From the NCBI RefSeq assembly GCF_018129085.1, contig NZ_JAAGBB010000015.1:1-64000 (forward strand): DNA of 64,000 nt, given 5' to 3'. Source of the DNA: Plastoroseomonas hellenica (GTDB lineage Bacteria > Pseudomonadota > Alphaproteobacteria > Acetobacterales > Acetobacteraceae). The position numbers and the translations under genes were made by a program. Every line of letters begins with the position of its first letter. The first letter of the stretch is position 1. This document shows, piece by piece, positions 31,932 to 40,549 of the stretch. The notes beneath the pieces were generated by a model. The model did not search any database. It was not told where the DNA came from and saw nothing but the letters and a program-made list of their open reading frames with translations.

Positions 31932-34288
31932 ACGATGGCCGCAGCGCCGCGCTGGTTACCCGAGGCCGAAGGGTCGACGGATGGGCACGGCGGCAATGGC
32001 CTGTCAGCCGGCTGGGCCAGCGCCGCGGCGAGGCGCAGGGCGGAACGCTCCTCGCTCTCCATCTGCGCAAGCTGCGCTGCCATCGCGTTGCGCGCCTGCG
32101 GGGCCAGCATCCAGCCGAGCACGAAGGTGGTGGTCTCGTCCCGCCGGAGCTTGAAGCCGTCCAGCACGCAGCCATCCGCCGACCGGACCGCCGACAGGAA
32201 CGCCTCGCGTGCACGCTGGGTGTTCGCCTGGCGCAACCGGTCGAGCGTCGCGACCGGGCCGGCCAGGGCGCCGATCACGCCGATATCGCGCGACCTGACC
32301 GGGGGCGGGATTGGCGGTGGTGATTCGGGGGGAACGGGATCATTCGTGATCACCACGGCGACAGGTTGTATCCGCTGCAGGATGCCGAGTTCGGTGGCGG
32401 CGCCCAGCAGCGCACGCAGGGCCTCCTGGGCCGAGGCACCACCCGAGTTGTCGGCATAGCCGCCATCCGCGATCAGATACTCATGCCCCGGCGCGCGCTC
32501 CACCGGCACACGGCCCGCCGGGCTGATGCCCGGGAAGCGCGCGCTCAGCAGCACCGCCGTGCTCAGGCGGACCTCGCGCTCGCCGAGCAGTGGCGCCAGG
32601 TCGCCCCGTTCGGGCGTGTCGTCGCCGAGCGTCACCGGCGCGAGGACCAGGCGGCGTCCGGTGTCCGCGTCCGTCGTGTTGAGCAGCAGCAGAGGCACCG
32701 CAAACCGCCGCCGCTCGCCGCGCCAGAGGGCGCCGAACGGCTCCTCGAAATGGCCGGCATGCGCCGCGCTTCGCCAGGCCTCTTCGAAGGAGACCTCATG
32801 CGATGCCGCGCGATCCGGCAGGAGCCTTGTCCTGGTGGCGCTGCGCGGCAGGTCGACCGTCAGCATCGCGGCGAGGGCCGGTCCGAGGAAATCCTGCCGC
32901 AGGACGTCTTCGGCGCAATCCGGCCAGACGCCGGCGGCGCATCTCTCGCGATCGGGAAGCCCATCCGCGGCCTGCGCCGCCTGGGCGGCGAAGACCGCCA
33001 CCCCAAGGCTGCCGCCTGAGACGCCGCTGAGCGCGAAGCTTCGCCTGTAGAACTCCGGCGACATGGCCTGGATGCGCGCGAGGATGCCCGCCGTCCACCA
33101 CGCGGACCGGATGCCGCCGCCATCGGCGGTCACGATGAACACGGGGTAGCGGCCCCGCGTGCGCGCTATGTCATCCGTCCGCGCGCGCAGCCATTCGAGC
33201 GCGTGCTCCCTGGCGGAGATCGCAGGCGTCGGTTCGGGCGGGACGAAGCGGACCGTGGCCGCGCCGAAAGGCCCCGTGAGCACGAGGATCGTGGTGAGGA
33301 TCGCGGCGAAGCCGGCCAGGGTGGCGCCCAGCAACCGCCAGAGGAGGATGGCGAAGCCGAGCCAGGCGTTCAGCGACACTGCCGCCACGACATAGGTGCC
33401 GGCGGTCATGCCCCACCAACCGGGGTCGAGCGCCAGCAGGACGCCTCCGCAGAGGGCGATCGCCGTGCAGGCCCAGATCGCGGCGTGGCTCGGGACATAG
33501 GCCTTCAGCGGTTGGCCCCGTCTCAGCGCCTCGGCCGCCAGGAGCCCAAGGACCGAGGCGATGAACATCACCAGGATGGGCTGCGAAAGATCGAGGAGGA
33601 GGATACCGACGGACGCCAGCGCCAGGACCGACAGGATGATCTCGTAGGACCAGTCCACTCGCTTGCGTAAGAGCAAAGCGAAGAGGATCAGCAAGGATTG
33701 CCCGCTCAGGAAGCGGTACTCGATGAGCCACCGATGGAACAGGAAGACGGAGGCGATGGGCACGAGCTGCGCCAGGCCCAGCCAGGCCTGCTCGCCGTAC
33801 AGCTTCGGTGCCGCCGCCGTTTGCCATTCGATCAGCGCCAGCGGCACGAATCCCGCCATCAGGCCGACCAGGCCCGGCACCACGCGAATGGTGTAGGCCT
33901 TCCAGCGCACCATGCCGGGTGCAGTGTCGAGCAGATCGTGCTTCGCGAAGCTGCGTATCGTCGCGGTCGTCCGGCGCGCCCCACGCCGTGGCGATGTCAG
34001 GAGCGTGTGCGCGGCCAGCATCGCGAAGACGACCGAGAAGGACTGGGCCAGCGCGGCGTGCAGGCCGGCGCCGCCGAAGGCCGATGCCGCGGCGGTTGCC
34101 GCGACCGCATCCCGCCCCTGCTCCGTGTCGGCGAGCAGGGCAAGCAGCGCGTAGGGCAGGAGAATGGGCCAGCAACTGGCGAGGGTCGTGGCGAGGCTCC
34201 ACGCCGCCGGCGGCCAGCCCCGCGGCGGCGGCCGGGGGTCGGATTTCAGGGCCGGCGATGGCGGGGTTCGAGCAGCCTCGGTATTCAC
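31925..34288 (-). CDS. Membrane-anchored patatin-like phospholipase
   Basis: A 787-residue protein. The first 350 residues hold about nine hydrophobic helices (for example SLATTLASCWPILLPYALLALL, VGLMAGFVPLALI, IILSVLALASVGILLL). The C-terminal domain is patatin-like: oxyanion loop DGGGIR at 389-394, nucleophile elbow SGVSGG with Ser424, and the catalytic Asp in IADGGYADNSGG near residue 625. This would hydrolyse membrane lipids from a fixed position in the inner membrane. The start is GTG at 34288; the next Met lies far inside. The 3' end overlaps a gene remnant. No regulator or secretion partner is adjacent. Confidence 0.82.
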   Translation of the reverse strand: MNTEAARTPPSPALKSDPRPPPRGWPPAAWSLATTLASCWPILLPYALLALLADTEQGRDAVAATAAASAFGGAGLHAALAQSFSVVFAMLAAHTLLTSPRRGARRTTATIRSFAKHDLLDTAPGMVRWKAYTIRVVPGLVGLMAGFVPLALIEWQTAAAPKLYGEQAWLGLAQLVPIASVFLFHRWLIEYRFLSGQSLLILFALLLRKRVDWSYEIILSVLALASVGILLLDLSQPILVMFIASVLGLLAAEALRRGQPLKAYVPSHAAIWACTAIALCGGVLLALDPGWWGMTAGTYVVAAVSLNAWLGFAILLWRLLGATLAGFAAILTTILVLTGPFGAATVRFVPPEPTPAISAREHALEWLRARTDDIARTRGRYPVFIVTADGGGIRSAWWTAGILARIQAMSPEFYRRSFALSGVSGGSLGVAVFAAQAAQAADGLPDRERCAAGVWPDCAEDVLRQDFLGPALAAMLTVDLPRSATRTRLLPDRAASHEVSFEEAWRSAAHAGHFEEPFGALWRGERRRFAVPLLLLNTTDADTGRRLVLAPVTLGDDTPERGDLAPLLGEREVRLSTAVLLSARFPGISPAGRVPVERAPGHEYLIADGGYADNSGGASAQEALRALLGAATELGILQRIQPVAVVITNDPVPPESPPPIPPPVRSRDIGVIGALAGPVATLDRLRQANTQRAREAFLSAVRSADGCVLDGFKLRRDETTTFVLGWMLAPQARNAMAAQLAQMESEERSALRLAAALAQPADRPLPPCPSVDPSASGNQRGAAAIVQ

Positions 34289-34376
34289 CGTGACAGCCTA
34301 TACGATCGCGAGCCAGGCTCGATGCAAGGAATTGCAGCTCGCTCGCAGCGAGGTGGGGCGGGAGGATGCATCCCGC

Positions 34377-34745
34377 TCAGAAGGAGAGCGTCGCGGCACC
34401 TTCCTTGATCTCGGCATGCATGACGCTGGCGCCGGTGATGATGATGCCGTCGAGCAGGTCCGCCTGCTCATAGCCGCGCGACTGCACGCAGGGGGTGCAG
34501 GCCCAGACCACGCCGCCGCGGCTCTGGAAGCTTTCGATCAGCGCCAGAAGCGGCTCGAGCGGCGGGACATGCGTCATCCGCTGCCCGCGCCGGCGCACCA
34601 GGTCGATCGCCGCGCTGGTGAGGAAGATCGAGACCTTGAGCCCGGCGGTCAGCCCGCCATTGGCGATGGTGAAAGCGACCGAGGAAAGCTCGTGGTCGAT
34701 CCCGTTGGTGACCAGGATCACCAGCTTGTCCGTTGCTGCAGCCAT
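34377..34745 (-). CDS. DsrE-family protein
   Basis: A 122-residue DsrE/DsrF-fold protein: DKLVILVTNGIDHELSSVAFTIANGGLTAGLKVSIFLTSAAIDLVRR, then VVWACTPCVQSRGYEQADLLDGIIITGASVMHAEI. The Cys in the ACTPC turn is at the place where DsrE/TusD carry the sulfur-relay cysteine. Function is unknown outside sulfur-trafficking operons; here it stands alone. ATG 34745 follows AGGACC; an in-frame Met 27 codons upstream is unlikely. Confidence 0.85.
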   Translation of the reverse strand: MAAATDKLVILVTNGIDHELSSVAFTIANGGLTAGLKVSIFLTSAAIDLVRRRGQRMTHVPPLEPLLALIESFQSRGGVVWACTPCVQSRGYEQADLLDGIIITGASVMHAEIKEGAATLSF

Positions 34746-34850
34746 GATGCGGTCCTCCGATGTGATGGATGGCGTGCTGGGTATAGGGACCATGAGCGCA
34801 GCGCGTCTTTGGCCGGGCCGCCGCAAGGATTGATCGGAACGCCGGTGGGT

Positions 34851-35810
34851 TCAGTGGGTCGCGCCGGAGGCGCGCGCGCCCGCGCCGCGCCAGGCCGCCG
34901 GCGGGACGCCATGCGCCCGGCTGAAGGCGCGGGTGAAGGCGGCGACGGAGCCATAGCCGGTCTCCTGGGCGATGCGGGTGATCGGCTGGCCCTGCCGCAG
35001 GCGGTCGGCCGCCATGCTGAGCCGCCAGCGGCCGAGATAGCCCATCGGCGATTCCCCGATGAGCTTCGCGAAGCGCTCCGCGAAGGCCGAGCGGGAGAGC
35101 CCGGCCGCGCGCGCCAGCGCCGCCGCGGTCCAGGGATCGGCGGGCGTGCCATGCATCAGGGCGAGCGCGCGGCCGATGACCGGATCGCGCAGGCCGGCGA
35201 GCCATCCGCTCTGCCCGGGACCGAGGCTGCCGAGGTAGCGGCGCGCCGCTTCGAGGAACAGCAGTTCGGAGAGCCGCGACAGCATGGTCACGGAGCCGCC
35301 CCGCAGCTCCCGTGCTGCGAAGCGGAAGGAGCTCGCGATCCATTCGCCCGAGGCGCCGTCGCCCAGGCTGAAGGTTAGGACCCGCGGCAGGCTCGCGAGG
35401 AAGGGGCTGTCGCGCATGGCGCTGCCGAGGAAGCCGCAGAGCAGGCGCACGGGCTCGCCGCCGCCGCCATGGCTGATGCGGGCCAGGCCGTCATCGCCCG
35501 GCGGCTGCACCAGCCGGCCGGCATCGACCGGCGGGAGATCGAGCGTGCTGCCGAGCCGGTGCGCGTCATTGCGGGGCAGCAGCACGATATCGCCGGCTTC
35601 GAGGCGGACCGGCGGCTCGCCATCCACCTGCAGCCAGAAGCGTCCAGCGACCACGTAGTGGTAGGCGATGAGCTGCGCAGGCGGCGGCATCGGCGCGCAA
35701 TCCTCCGGGCTCATCTGCGCGAGGATGCACCAGGGCGCGGTGAAGCTGGCGTCGAGGAAGACGCCGCCCGAAAGCCGCAGCGTGCGCAGCAGGTCGCTCA
35801 GCGGGTCCAT
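34851..35810 (-). CDS. AraC-family regulator with N-terminal cupin domain
   Basis: A 319-residue AraC protein. A cupin_6-type effector domain occupies residues 1-200 (VAGRFWLQVDGEPPVRLEAGDIVLLPRNDAHRLGS). The DNA-binding domain is C-terminal (AALARAAGLSRSAFAERFAKLIGESPMGYLGRWRLSMAADRLRQGQPITRIAQETGYGSVAAFTRAFSRAHG). ATG 35810 is chosen because GGAGGGAGG lies 8 bp upstream; a Met 26 codons further up has none. Its target is not evident; DsrE downstream is a candidate. Confidence 0.92.
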   Translation of the reverse strand: MDPLSDLLRTLRLSGGVFLDASFTAPWCILAQMSPEDCAPMPPPAQLIAYHYVVAGRFWLQVDGEPPVRLEAGDIVLLPRNDAHRLGSTLDLPPVDAGRLVQPPGDDGLARISHGGGGEPVRLLCGFLGSAMRDSPFLASLPRVLTFSLGDGASGEWIASSFRFAARELRGGSVTMLSRLSELLFLEAARRYLGSLGPGQSGWLAGLRDPVIGRALALMHGTPADPWTAAALARAAGLSRSAFAERFAKLIGESPMGYLGRWRLSMAADRLRQGQPITRIAQETGYGSVAAFTRAFSRAHGVPPAAWRGAGARASGATH

Positions 35811-36030
35811 GGGCGCGCCTCCCTCCGGTTCCGGCAGGCCGGGCGCAGGATTCCGCACCGCCGCCGCCAGGCCGCTCGCGGCGGTCATGTCATCGCCGCG
35901 GCCGGCGATTGGCTGTGACCCCCGGCACTAGGCGAAGCCGTACCGGGAAGAGCCGGGAGGGCACGACCGCAACTTCGCGGCGCCTTGCAGGTTGACGCCG
36001 AATAGCCCGGCCAATCCAGGAGGAGCGCGC

Positions 36031-36408
36031 ATGATCCACCACGTCTCGGTCGGCACCAACGACGTCGGGCGCGCCCGGCGCTTCTACGACGCGGTGCTGC
36101 CGATCCTCGGCATCCTGCCGATGCGGCATGCCGACACCGGGCTCGACTATGGCAGCGGCCAGTTCCTGTTCAGCGTCGAGACACCGGTCGATGGTCGGCC
36201 GGCCACGGTCGGCAATGGCAGCCATGTGGCGTTCGCGGCGGGACGCCGTGCGATGGTCGACCAGTTCCATGCGGCAGCACTCGCCCATGGCGGCACCAGC
36301 GACGGCGCGCCGGGCTTGAGGCCCGAATACGACCCGAACTACTACGGCGCCTTCGTCCGTGACCCCGACGGCAACAAGATCGAGGCCGTCACCTATTCCG
36401 CGAAGTGA
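36031..36408 (+). CDS. VOC/glyoxalase-family protein
   Basis: A 125-residue vicinal-oxygen-chelate protein: MIHHVSVGTNDVGRARRFYDAVLPILGI at the N-terminus, the second beta-alpha-beta unit SHVAFAAGRRAMVDQFHAAALAHGG, and the end YYGAFVRDPDGNKIEAVTY, which supplies the metal-ligand Glu. The metal-site His (first strand) and Glu (last strand) are present. Substrate unknown; this subgroup includes glyoxalase-like and lactoylglutathione-lyase-like proteins. An aggaggagc ribosome binding site precedes ATG 36031. Confidence 0.9.
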   Translation: MIHHVSVGTNDVGRARRFYDAVLPILGILPMRHADTGLDYGSGQFLFSVETPVDGRPATVGNGSHVAFAAGRRAMVDQFHAAALAHGGTSDGAPGLRPEYDPNYYGAFVRDPDGNKIEAVTYSAK

Positions 36409-36487
36409 CGGCGGAGGCCGCCGGCCCGGCGAACGGGTGGGAGGCGCCGAGGCATCTATTTTCGGCCTCGGTCGTTTCCCCCTGATC

Positions 36488-37585
36488 ATGCCTGACCTCA
36501 TGTCCAGCCCATGCGGATTCTCGCCGGCGTTGTTGCGGGAAGTGCTGCCTGCCATTGACCGGGAGGCGGCCGCCACCGACCAGGACGGTGCCTATCCAGC
36601 CGCGGGGGTCGCGGCGCTGCACCGGATCGGTCTTCTCGCTGCTCCGCTGCACGGCCTCGGCACCGCGCCGGAGGGGGCCGACGGCCTGGCTCTGGCGCTT
36701 CGGTTGATCGGCCGCGCGAGCTTGCCGCTGGGGCGGTTGTACGAGGGTCACGTCAATGCCCTTCGGCTTATCCTGCGGCATGGCACTCGCGACCAGATCG
36801 CGCTCGGCGCGGCGGACGCCCGGGACGGGCACCTGTTCGCGATCTGGAACACCGACGATGCCCGGGCGCCCGTACGCCTCGACGGCGAGGTGCTGTCGGG
36901 CAGGAAGGTGCTTTGCTCGGGGGCCGGATTCGTCCGCCGCGCCCTGATCACGGCCGAGGAGGAGCGCGGCGCCGGCCCCGTGTTGCTGCTCCTGCCCCTG
37001 CGGCCCGGCGAGGGAGCCGATCTCTCTGGATGGCAGCCGCTGGGAATGCGCGCGTCCGCATCCGGAGCGGTGGACTTCACGGGCATGCCGGCACCGCCCC
37101 AGCGCCGGATCGGAGCGCCTGGCGCCTATGCGCGCCAGCCGGACTTCACCGCCGGCGGCTGGCGCTTCGCGGCCGTCCAGTGCGGCGGGATCGAGGCCGT
37201 TCTCGAGGCGCTGAGGAGCCATCATCGACGAACCGGCCGGGGCAGCAATCCGCATCAGGCGGCCCGTCTCGGCCAGGCCGCCATCGCCGCCGAGGGAGCG
37301 CGGCTTTGGGTCCAGGCCGCCGCGCGGCGCGCCGAATCCGGCGCGCCCGACGCCGTCGCCTACACCAACCTCGCCCGCACAGCGGTCGAGCGCGCCGCGC
37401 TCGATGTCCTGGAGCTGGCCCAGCGCTCGATCGGCCTCGCGGGCTTCATGCGCGGCCATCCGCTGGAGCGGATCGCGCGCGATCTCTCGACCTATCTGCG
37501 GCAACCGGCTCCGGACGCGGCGCTCACCGAAGCCGGGTCGCATGTTCTCGACACCGCGGCCGAAGCCGGGGACCTGTGGGCATGA
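36488..37585 (+). CDS. Acyl-CoA dehydrogenase-like protein
   Basis: A 365-residue flavoprotein-like gene of the acyl-CoA dehydrogenase fold: N-terminal helical segment (VLPAIDREAAATDQDGAYPAAGVAALHRIGLLAAPL), middle beta domain (HLFAIWNTDD, GRKVLCSGAGFVRRALI), and C-terminal helices (AGGWRFAAVQCGGIEAVLEAL, LARTAVERAALDVLELAQRSIG). The usual catalytic Glu near the C-terminal helix is not evident. It starts a three-gene run with ATGA overlaps to a PIG-L deacetylase and a NodS-like methyltransferase; a glycosyltransferase lies convergent. That context points to modification of a glycan or glycolipid rather than beta-oxidation. Confidence 0.8.
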   Translation: MPDLMSSPCGFSPALLREVLPAIDREAAATDQDGAYPAAGVAALHRIGLLAAPLHGLGTAPEGADGLALALRLIGRASLPLGRLYEGHVNALRLILRHGTRDQIALGAADARDGHLFAIWNTDDARAPVRLDGEVLSGRKVLCSGAGFVRRALITAEEERGAGPVLLLLPLRPGEGADLSGWQPLGMRASASGAVDFTGMPAPPQRRIGAPGAYARQPDFTAGGWRFAAVQCGGIEAVLEALRSHHRRTGRGSNPHQAARLGQAAIAAEGARLWVQAAARRAESGAPDAVAYTNLARTAVERAALDVLELAQRSIGLAGFMRGHPLERIARDLSTYLRQPAPDAALTEAGSHVLDTAAEAGDLWA

Positions 37586-38346
37586 AGGCCGGTGCCTGGC
37601 TCGACCAAGCCCGGCGGCACCTGCCGATCGCGCCGACCCCGGCCGCGCTCCTGGCAGGGGCTGCGCCCGTGCTCGTCCTGGCGCCGCATCCTGACGACGA
37701 GACGCTCGGTTGCGGTGCGCTGATCGCCGCCTGCGCCGCTGAAGGCCGGGCCGTGCATGTGGTCATCGTCAGCGACGGTCGCGGCTCGCATCCAGGATCC
37801 CGCAGTCATCCGCCCGCCCGCCTGGTCGCGACCCGGGCCGAGGAGGCTCGCGAAGCGGTTGCCGTTCTGGGCCTCGACCCCGATCGCGATCTCACCTTTC
37901 TGGGCATCGACGATCGTGCGGTTCCCAGGCAAGGCCCGGGGCTGATGGCCGCCTGTGATGCGATCCGGCGCATCCTTCCGGCCCCGCCGGGGGTCGTCCT
38001 CGCACCATGGCGGCATGACCCGCACGGCGATCACGAGGCGACCGCCGAAATTGCGAGCGTTGTCGTGGGAGGATGGCCGGGCACCCTCCTGCTCTCCTAC
38101 ATCGTCTGGGGGTGGGCGTATGCGACGCCTCTTCCGGGCTTCGTACTGGACCAGGAACCGACCCTGGCGGACGCTCCCCGCGGCTGGCGTTTCGACGCCG
38201 GCCCGTGGCTTGCCGCGAAGCGTGACGCGATTGCCGCCCATCGCTCTCAAACATCCGGATTGATCGAGGACGTTCCCGACGGCTTCCGCCTGTCGGCCGA
38301 AGCGCTGGCATTGCAACTGCAGCCGACGGAGCTCTACCTGACATGA
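37582..38346 (+). CDS. PIG-L family N-acetylglucosaminyl deacetylase-like protein
   Basis: A 254-residue LmbE/PIG-L fold protein. The zinc motif is LVLAPHPDDETLGCGALIA (PHPDDE near residues 35-40), and the second His lies in WRHDPHGDHEATAEIA. Such enzymes remove acetyl groups from GlcNAc-containing lipids or mycothiol-type conjugates. The start ATG overlaps the preceding stop and its stop overlaps the next start, so the three genes are translationally coupled. Confidence 0.9.
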   Translation: MKAGAWLDQARRHLPIAPTPAALLAGAAPVLVLAPHPDDETLGCGALIAACAAEGRAVHVVIVSDGRGSHPGSRSHPPARLVATRAEEAREAVAVLGLDPDRDLTFLGIDDRAVPRQGPGLMAACDAIRRILPAPPGVVLAPWRHDPHGDHEATAEIASVVVGGWPGTLLLSYIVWGWAYATPLPGFVLDQEPTLADAPRGWRFDAGPWLAAKRDAIAAHRSQTSGLIEDVPDGFRLSAEALALQLQPTELYLT

Positions 38347-38930
38347 GCGTGGCCCCCGCCCGGTTCGAGGCTCTCTACGCGCGCAATCCCGATCCCTGGG
38401 GGTTCGAGACCAGCGACTACGAGCACCGCAAGTATGACCACACTCTTCGCGCGCTCCCGCGGGCGCGCTATCGGCATGGCCTCGAGGTCGGTTGCTCGAT
38501 CGGCGTCCTGACTGCGTGTCTCGCCGGCCGTTGCGATGCGCTGACCGCGGTGGACGGCGCCGAAACCGCGCTGAACTCGGCGCGGCGACGCTGCGCAGAG
38601 ATGCCGAGCGTCGATATCCGGGCCGCCTGGGTCCCCGGTGATTGGCCCGACACGGATGTACCCTACGACCTCTTCGTCCTTTCAGAGGTTCTGTACTATC
38701 TGGACCACGACGATATCGGGCGCCTGGTGGCGCGCATGGCGGCCAGCGCCGCGCCGATTGCGGATATCCTCGCGGTGCATTGGACGGGCGCGACCGATCA
38801 TCCGCTGTCCGGCGATGCCGCCATCGCAGCCCTCATGACGGCGTTGGGACCAGCGGCCGCGCCCCTTCGCCAGGAGCGCCGCGCGCTCTATCGGCTCGAT
38901 CTCTTCCGCCTCCGGTCAGAGAGGCGATGA
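38343..38930 (+). CDS. NodS-like SAM-dependent methyltransferase
   Basis: A 195-residue methyltransferase of the NodS type: RFEALYARNPDPWGFETSDYEHRKYDHTL, a characteristic N-terminal segment, followed by motif I HGLEVGCSIGVLTACLAGRC and acidic ADALTAVDGAE-type motif II (LTAVDGA), then YDLFVLSEVLYYL. NodS N-methylates the deacetylated terminal glucosamine of Nod factors; a similar N-methylation after PIG-L deacetylation is plausible here. Its last 98 bp overlap the end of the opposing glycosyltransferase gene. Confidence 0.9.
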   Translation: MSVAPARFEALYARNPDPWGFETSDYEHRKYDHTLRALPRARYRHGLEVGCSIGVLTACLAGRCDALTAVDGAETALNSARRRCAEMPSVDIRAAWVPGDWPDTDVPYDLFVLSEVLYYLDHDDIGRLVARMAASAAPIADILAVHWTGATDHPLSGDAAIAALMTALGPAAAPLRQERRALYRLDLFRLRSERR

Positions 38931-39984
38931 TCGATCGCGCCGCGTGGATTTCCTGGGGAAGGTCGCCCATCGGGAGCGGCCGCCGGCGGAGAAGCGGGGA
39001 AGCAGCCTGCAACGCATCCCAACCGATCTGGAAAGTCGGGGCCGATTGCGCCCGCCGCACGGCCGATGCGTTGACCCTGAGCGTGGCGGCGATGTCGCCG
39101 GCGGCAATGACGCCTTCCCGAAGGCCCCGAAAACGCCGGCGGCCCTGCAGGCGAAGCAAGGCATGTCTGGCGGGCTCCAGCGCCGGATCCGCGATGGCGG
39201 CACCAGCCAATCGGTCGTTCATCGTCTGCGCCATGCCACCATGCGCGCGACCGTCGAGCCTGCAGGAGACCGTCACCCGCGCCTCCGGCTCGTGGCGAAG
39301 GGTCAGCCCGGCGCGCTGCACGGCTGCGCACAATGCGCGGTCTTCCCCCGTCGCCACGCGCGGCAGCCCTCCGATGCGTTTCCACGCCTGGGCTGTGATC
39401 GCCACCGACGCACCGGAGTGCCAGTGATGCCGAGGCCAGGGGTCATGCGGTTCCGGATCGACGAGCGCTGCAAGCCGGTCCAGGAGGCGCCCATACGAGA
39501 TCTCTCGTCGCAAGCACGTGCGCAGGCCCGGCGGAAGCGCCACAAATTCGACAGGGTCCAGATCGATCGCGCCGGCGACCGCATCGGCACCAGCACGGAA
39601 TGCCGCCAGGTTGGCGCACAGCCAGTTCGGGCGTGCCGCGCCGTCGGCATCCGTGCTCAGCAGAATGCCGCCGCTGCGAGTTGCAAGAGCTGCGGCGTCC
39701 ATCGCCGCAGCGCGCGCTCCCCCCGCATTCGCGTGCCCCTCTTGCAATTGGACGTCATCGACAAGGAGTCGGTACGGCAGTCCCGCCGCCATCATTCGCG
39801 CCACCTGCGACGTTCCGTCGGTACAATTGTTGGCCACCACGACCACCGTCACATCGGACCAGGAGAAGGATCTTGCCTTCTGGTCGGCGAGCGCGGTGAG
39901 GCAGCGCGGCAACCGCTCGGCCTCATCCCGGGCCGGGATGGCGATGGCGATGGCGGCGCCCGATCTGGTGTCAGGACAGAACAT
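38833..39984 (-). CDS. Family 2 glycosyltransferase
   Basis: A 383-residue GT-A glycosyltransferase: IAIAIPARDEAERLPRCLTALADQ, then VVVVANNCTDGT, the metal-binding LSTDADGAARPNWLCANLAAF (DxD), and the acceptor-side GGLPRVATGEDRALCAAVQRAG with the ED of the catalytic base. No membrane helices are evident, so it is soluble or peripheral. ATG 39984 is chosen because the domain starts right there; an upstream Met adds 50 Arg-rich residues. The gene runs convergently toward the NodS-like gene and overlaps it by 98 bp. Confidence 0.88.
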   Translation of the reverse strand: MFCPDTRSGAAIAIAIPARDEAERLPRCLTALADQKARSFSWSDVTVVVVANNCTDGTSQVARMMAAGLPYRLLVDDVQLQEGHANAGGARAAAMDAAALATRSGGILLSTDADGAARPNWLCANLAAFRAGADAVAGAIDLDPVEFVALPPGLRTCLRREISYGRLLDRLAALVDPEPHDPWPRHHWHSGASVAITAQAWKRIGGLPRVATGEDRALCAAVQRAGLTLRHEPEARVTVSCRLDGRAHGGMAQTMNDRLAGAAIADPALEPARHALLRLQGRRRFRGLREGVIAAGDIAATLRVNASAVRRAQSAPTFQIGWDALQAASPLLRRRPLPMGDLPQEIHAARSIIASLTGGGRDRADRARGAPGEGARPLVPTPS

Positions 39985-40108
39985 CCAACCTGGAACGTGG
40001 CGGCTCGGATCGAGGTTTCTGCGCTGATTTGCGCGGGCGCGCGCTCTCGGCGGCTGGCATCTTCTGCGGCTTCTGAGGCGCGGGAGCCGAGCAAGGGACC
40101 AGGCCGCC

Positions 40109-40549
40109 ATGGCTGAACAGACACTCACCGCCATCTACCGGGACTACATCGCCTGCCTCAATGCGCGGGATTGGCCCAATCTCGGCCGCTTCGTCGCCGA
40201 TGACGCGCGCCACAACGGCCGGCCGATCGGGCTCGCGGGCTATCGCGCGATGCTGGAGCGGGATGTCGAGGTGATCCCCGATCTCCGCTTCGACATCACG
40301 CTCCTGATCTGCGAACCGCCGCATGTCGCGAGTCGCCTGGCGTTCCACTGCACGCCCAGGGGCACCTTCCTCGGGCTGCCCGTGAATGGCAGGACCGTGC
40401 GCTTCAGCGAGAACGTCTTCTACGCATTCCGCATCGGGAAAATCGCCGAGGTGTGGTCGGTGATCGACAAACCCGCCATCGAAGCCCAGCTTCAGGAGCC
40501 CATGGGTGACCTGGTCAGCCCCAGCTCCGCGGCCAGACCCGGCAGGTGA
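40109..40549 (+). CDS. SnoaL-like ester cyclase-family protein
   Basis: A 146-residue NTF2-fold protein: LTAIYRDYIACLNARDWPNLGRFVADDARHNGRPIGLAGYRAMLERDVEVIPDLRFDITLLI, then GLPVNGRTVRFSENVFYAFRIGKIAEVWSVIDKPAIEAQL. The pattern matches the SnoaL/predicted ester cyclase family, which acts on small hydrophobic molecules. The last 35 bp overlap the end of the opposing YopT-like gene. No partners identify the substrate. Confidence 0.85.
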   Translation: MAEQTLTAIYRDYIACLNARDWPNLGRFVADDARHNGRPIGLAGYRAMLERDVEVIPDLRFDITLLICEPPHVASRLAFHCTPRGTFLGLPVNGRTVRFSENVFYAFRIGKIAEVWSVIDKPAIEAQLQEPMGDLVSPSSAARPGR

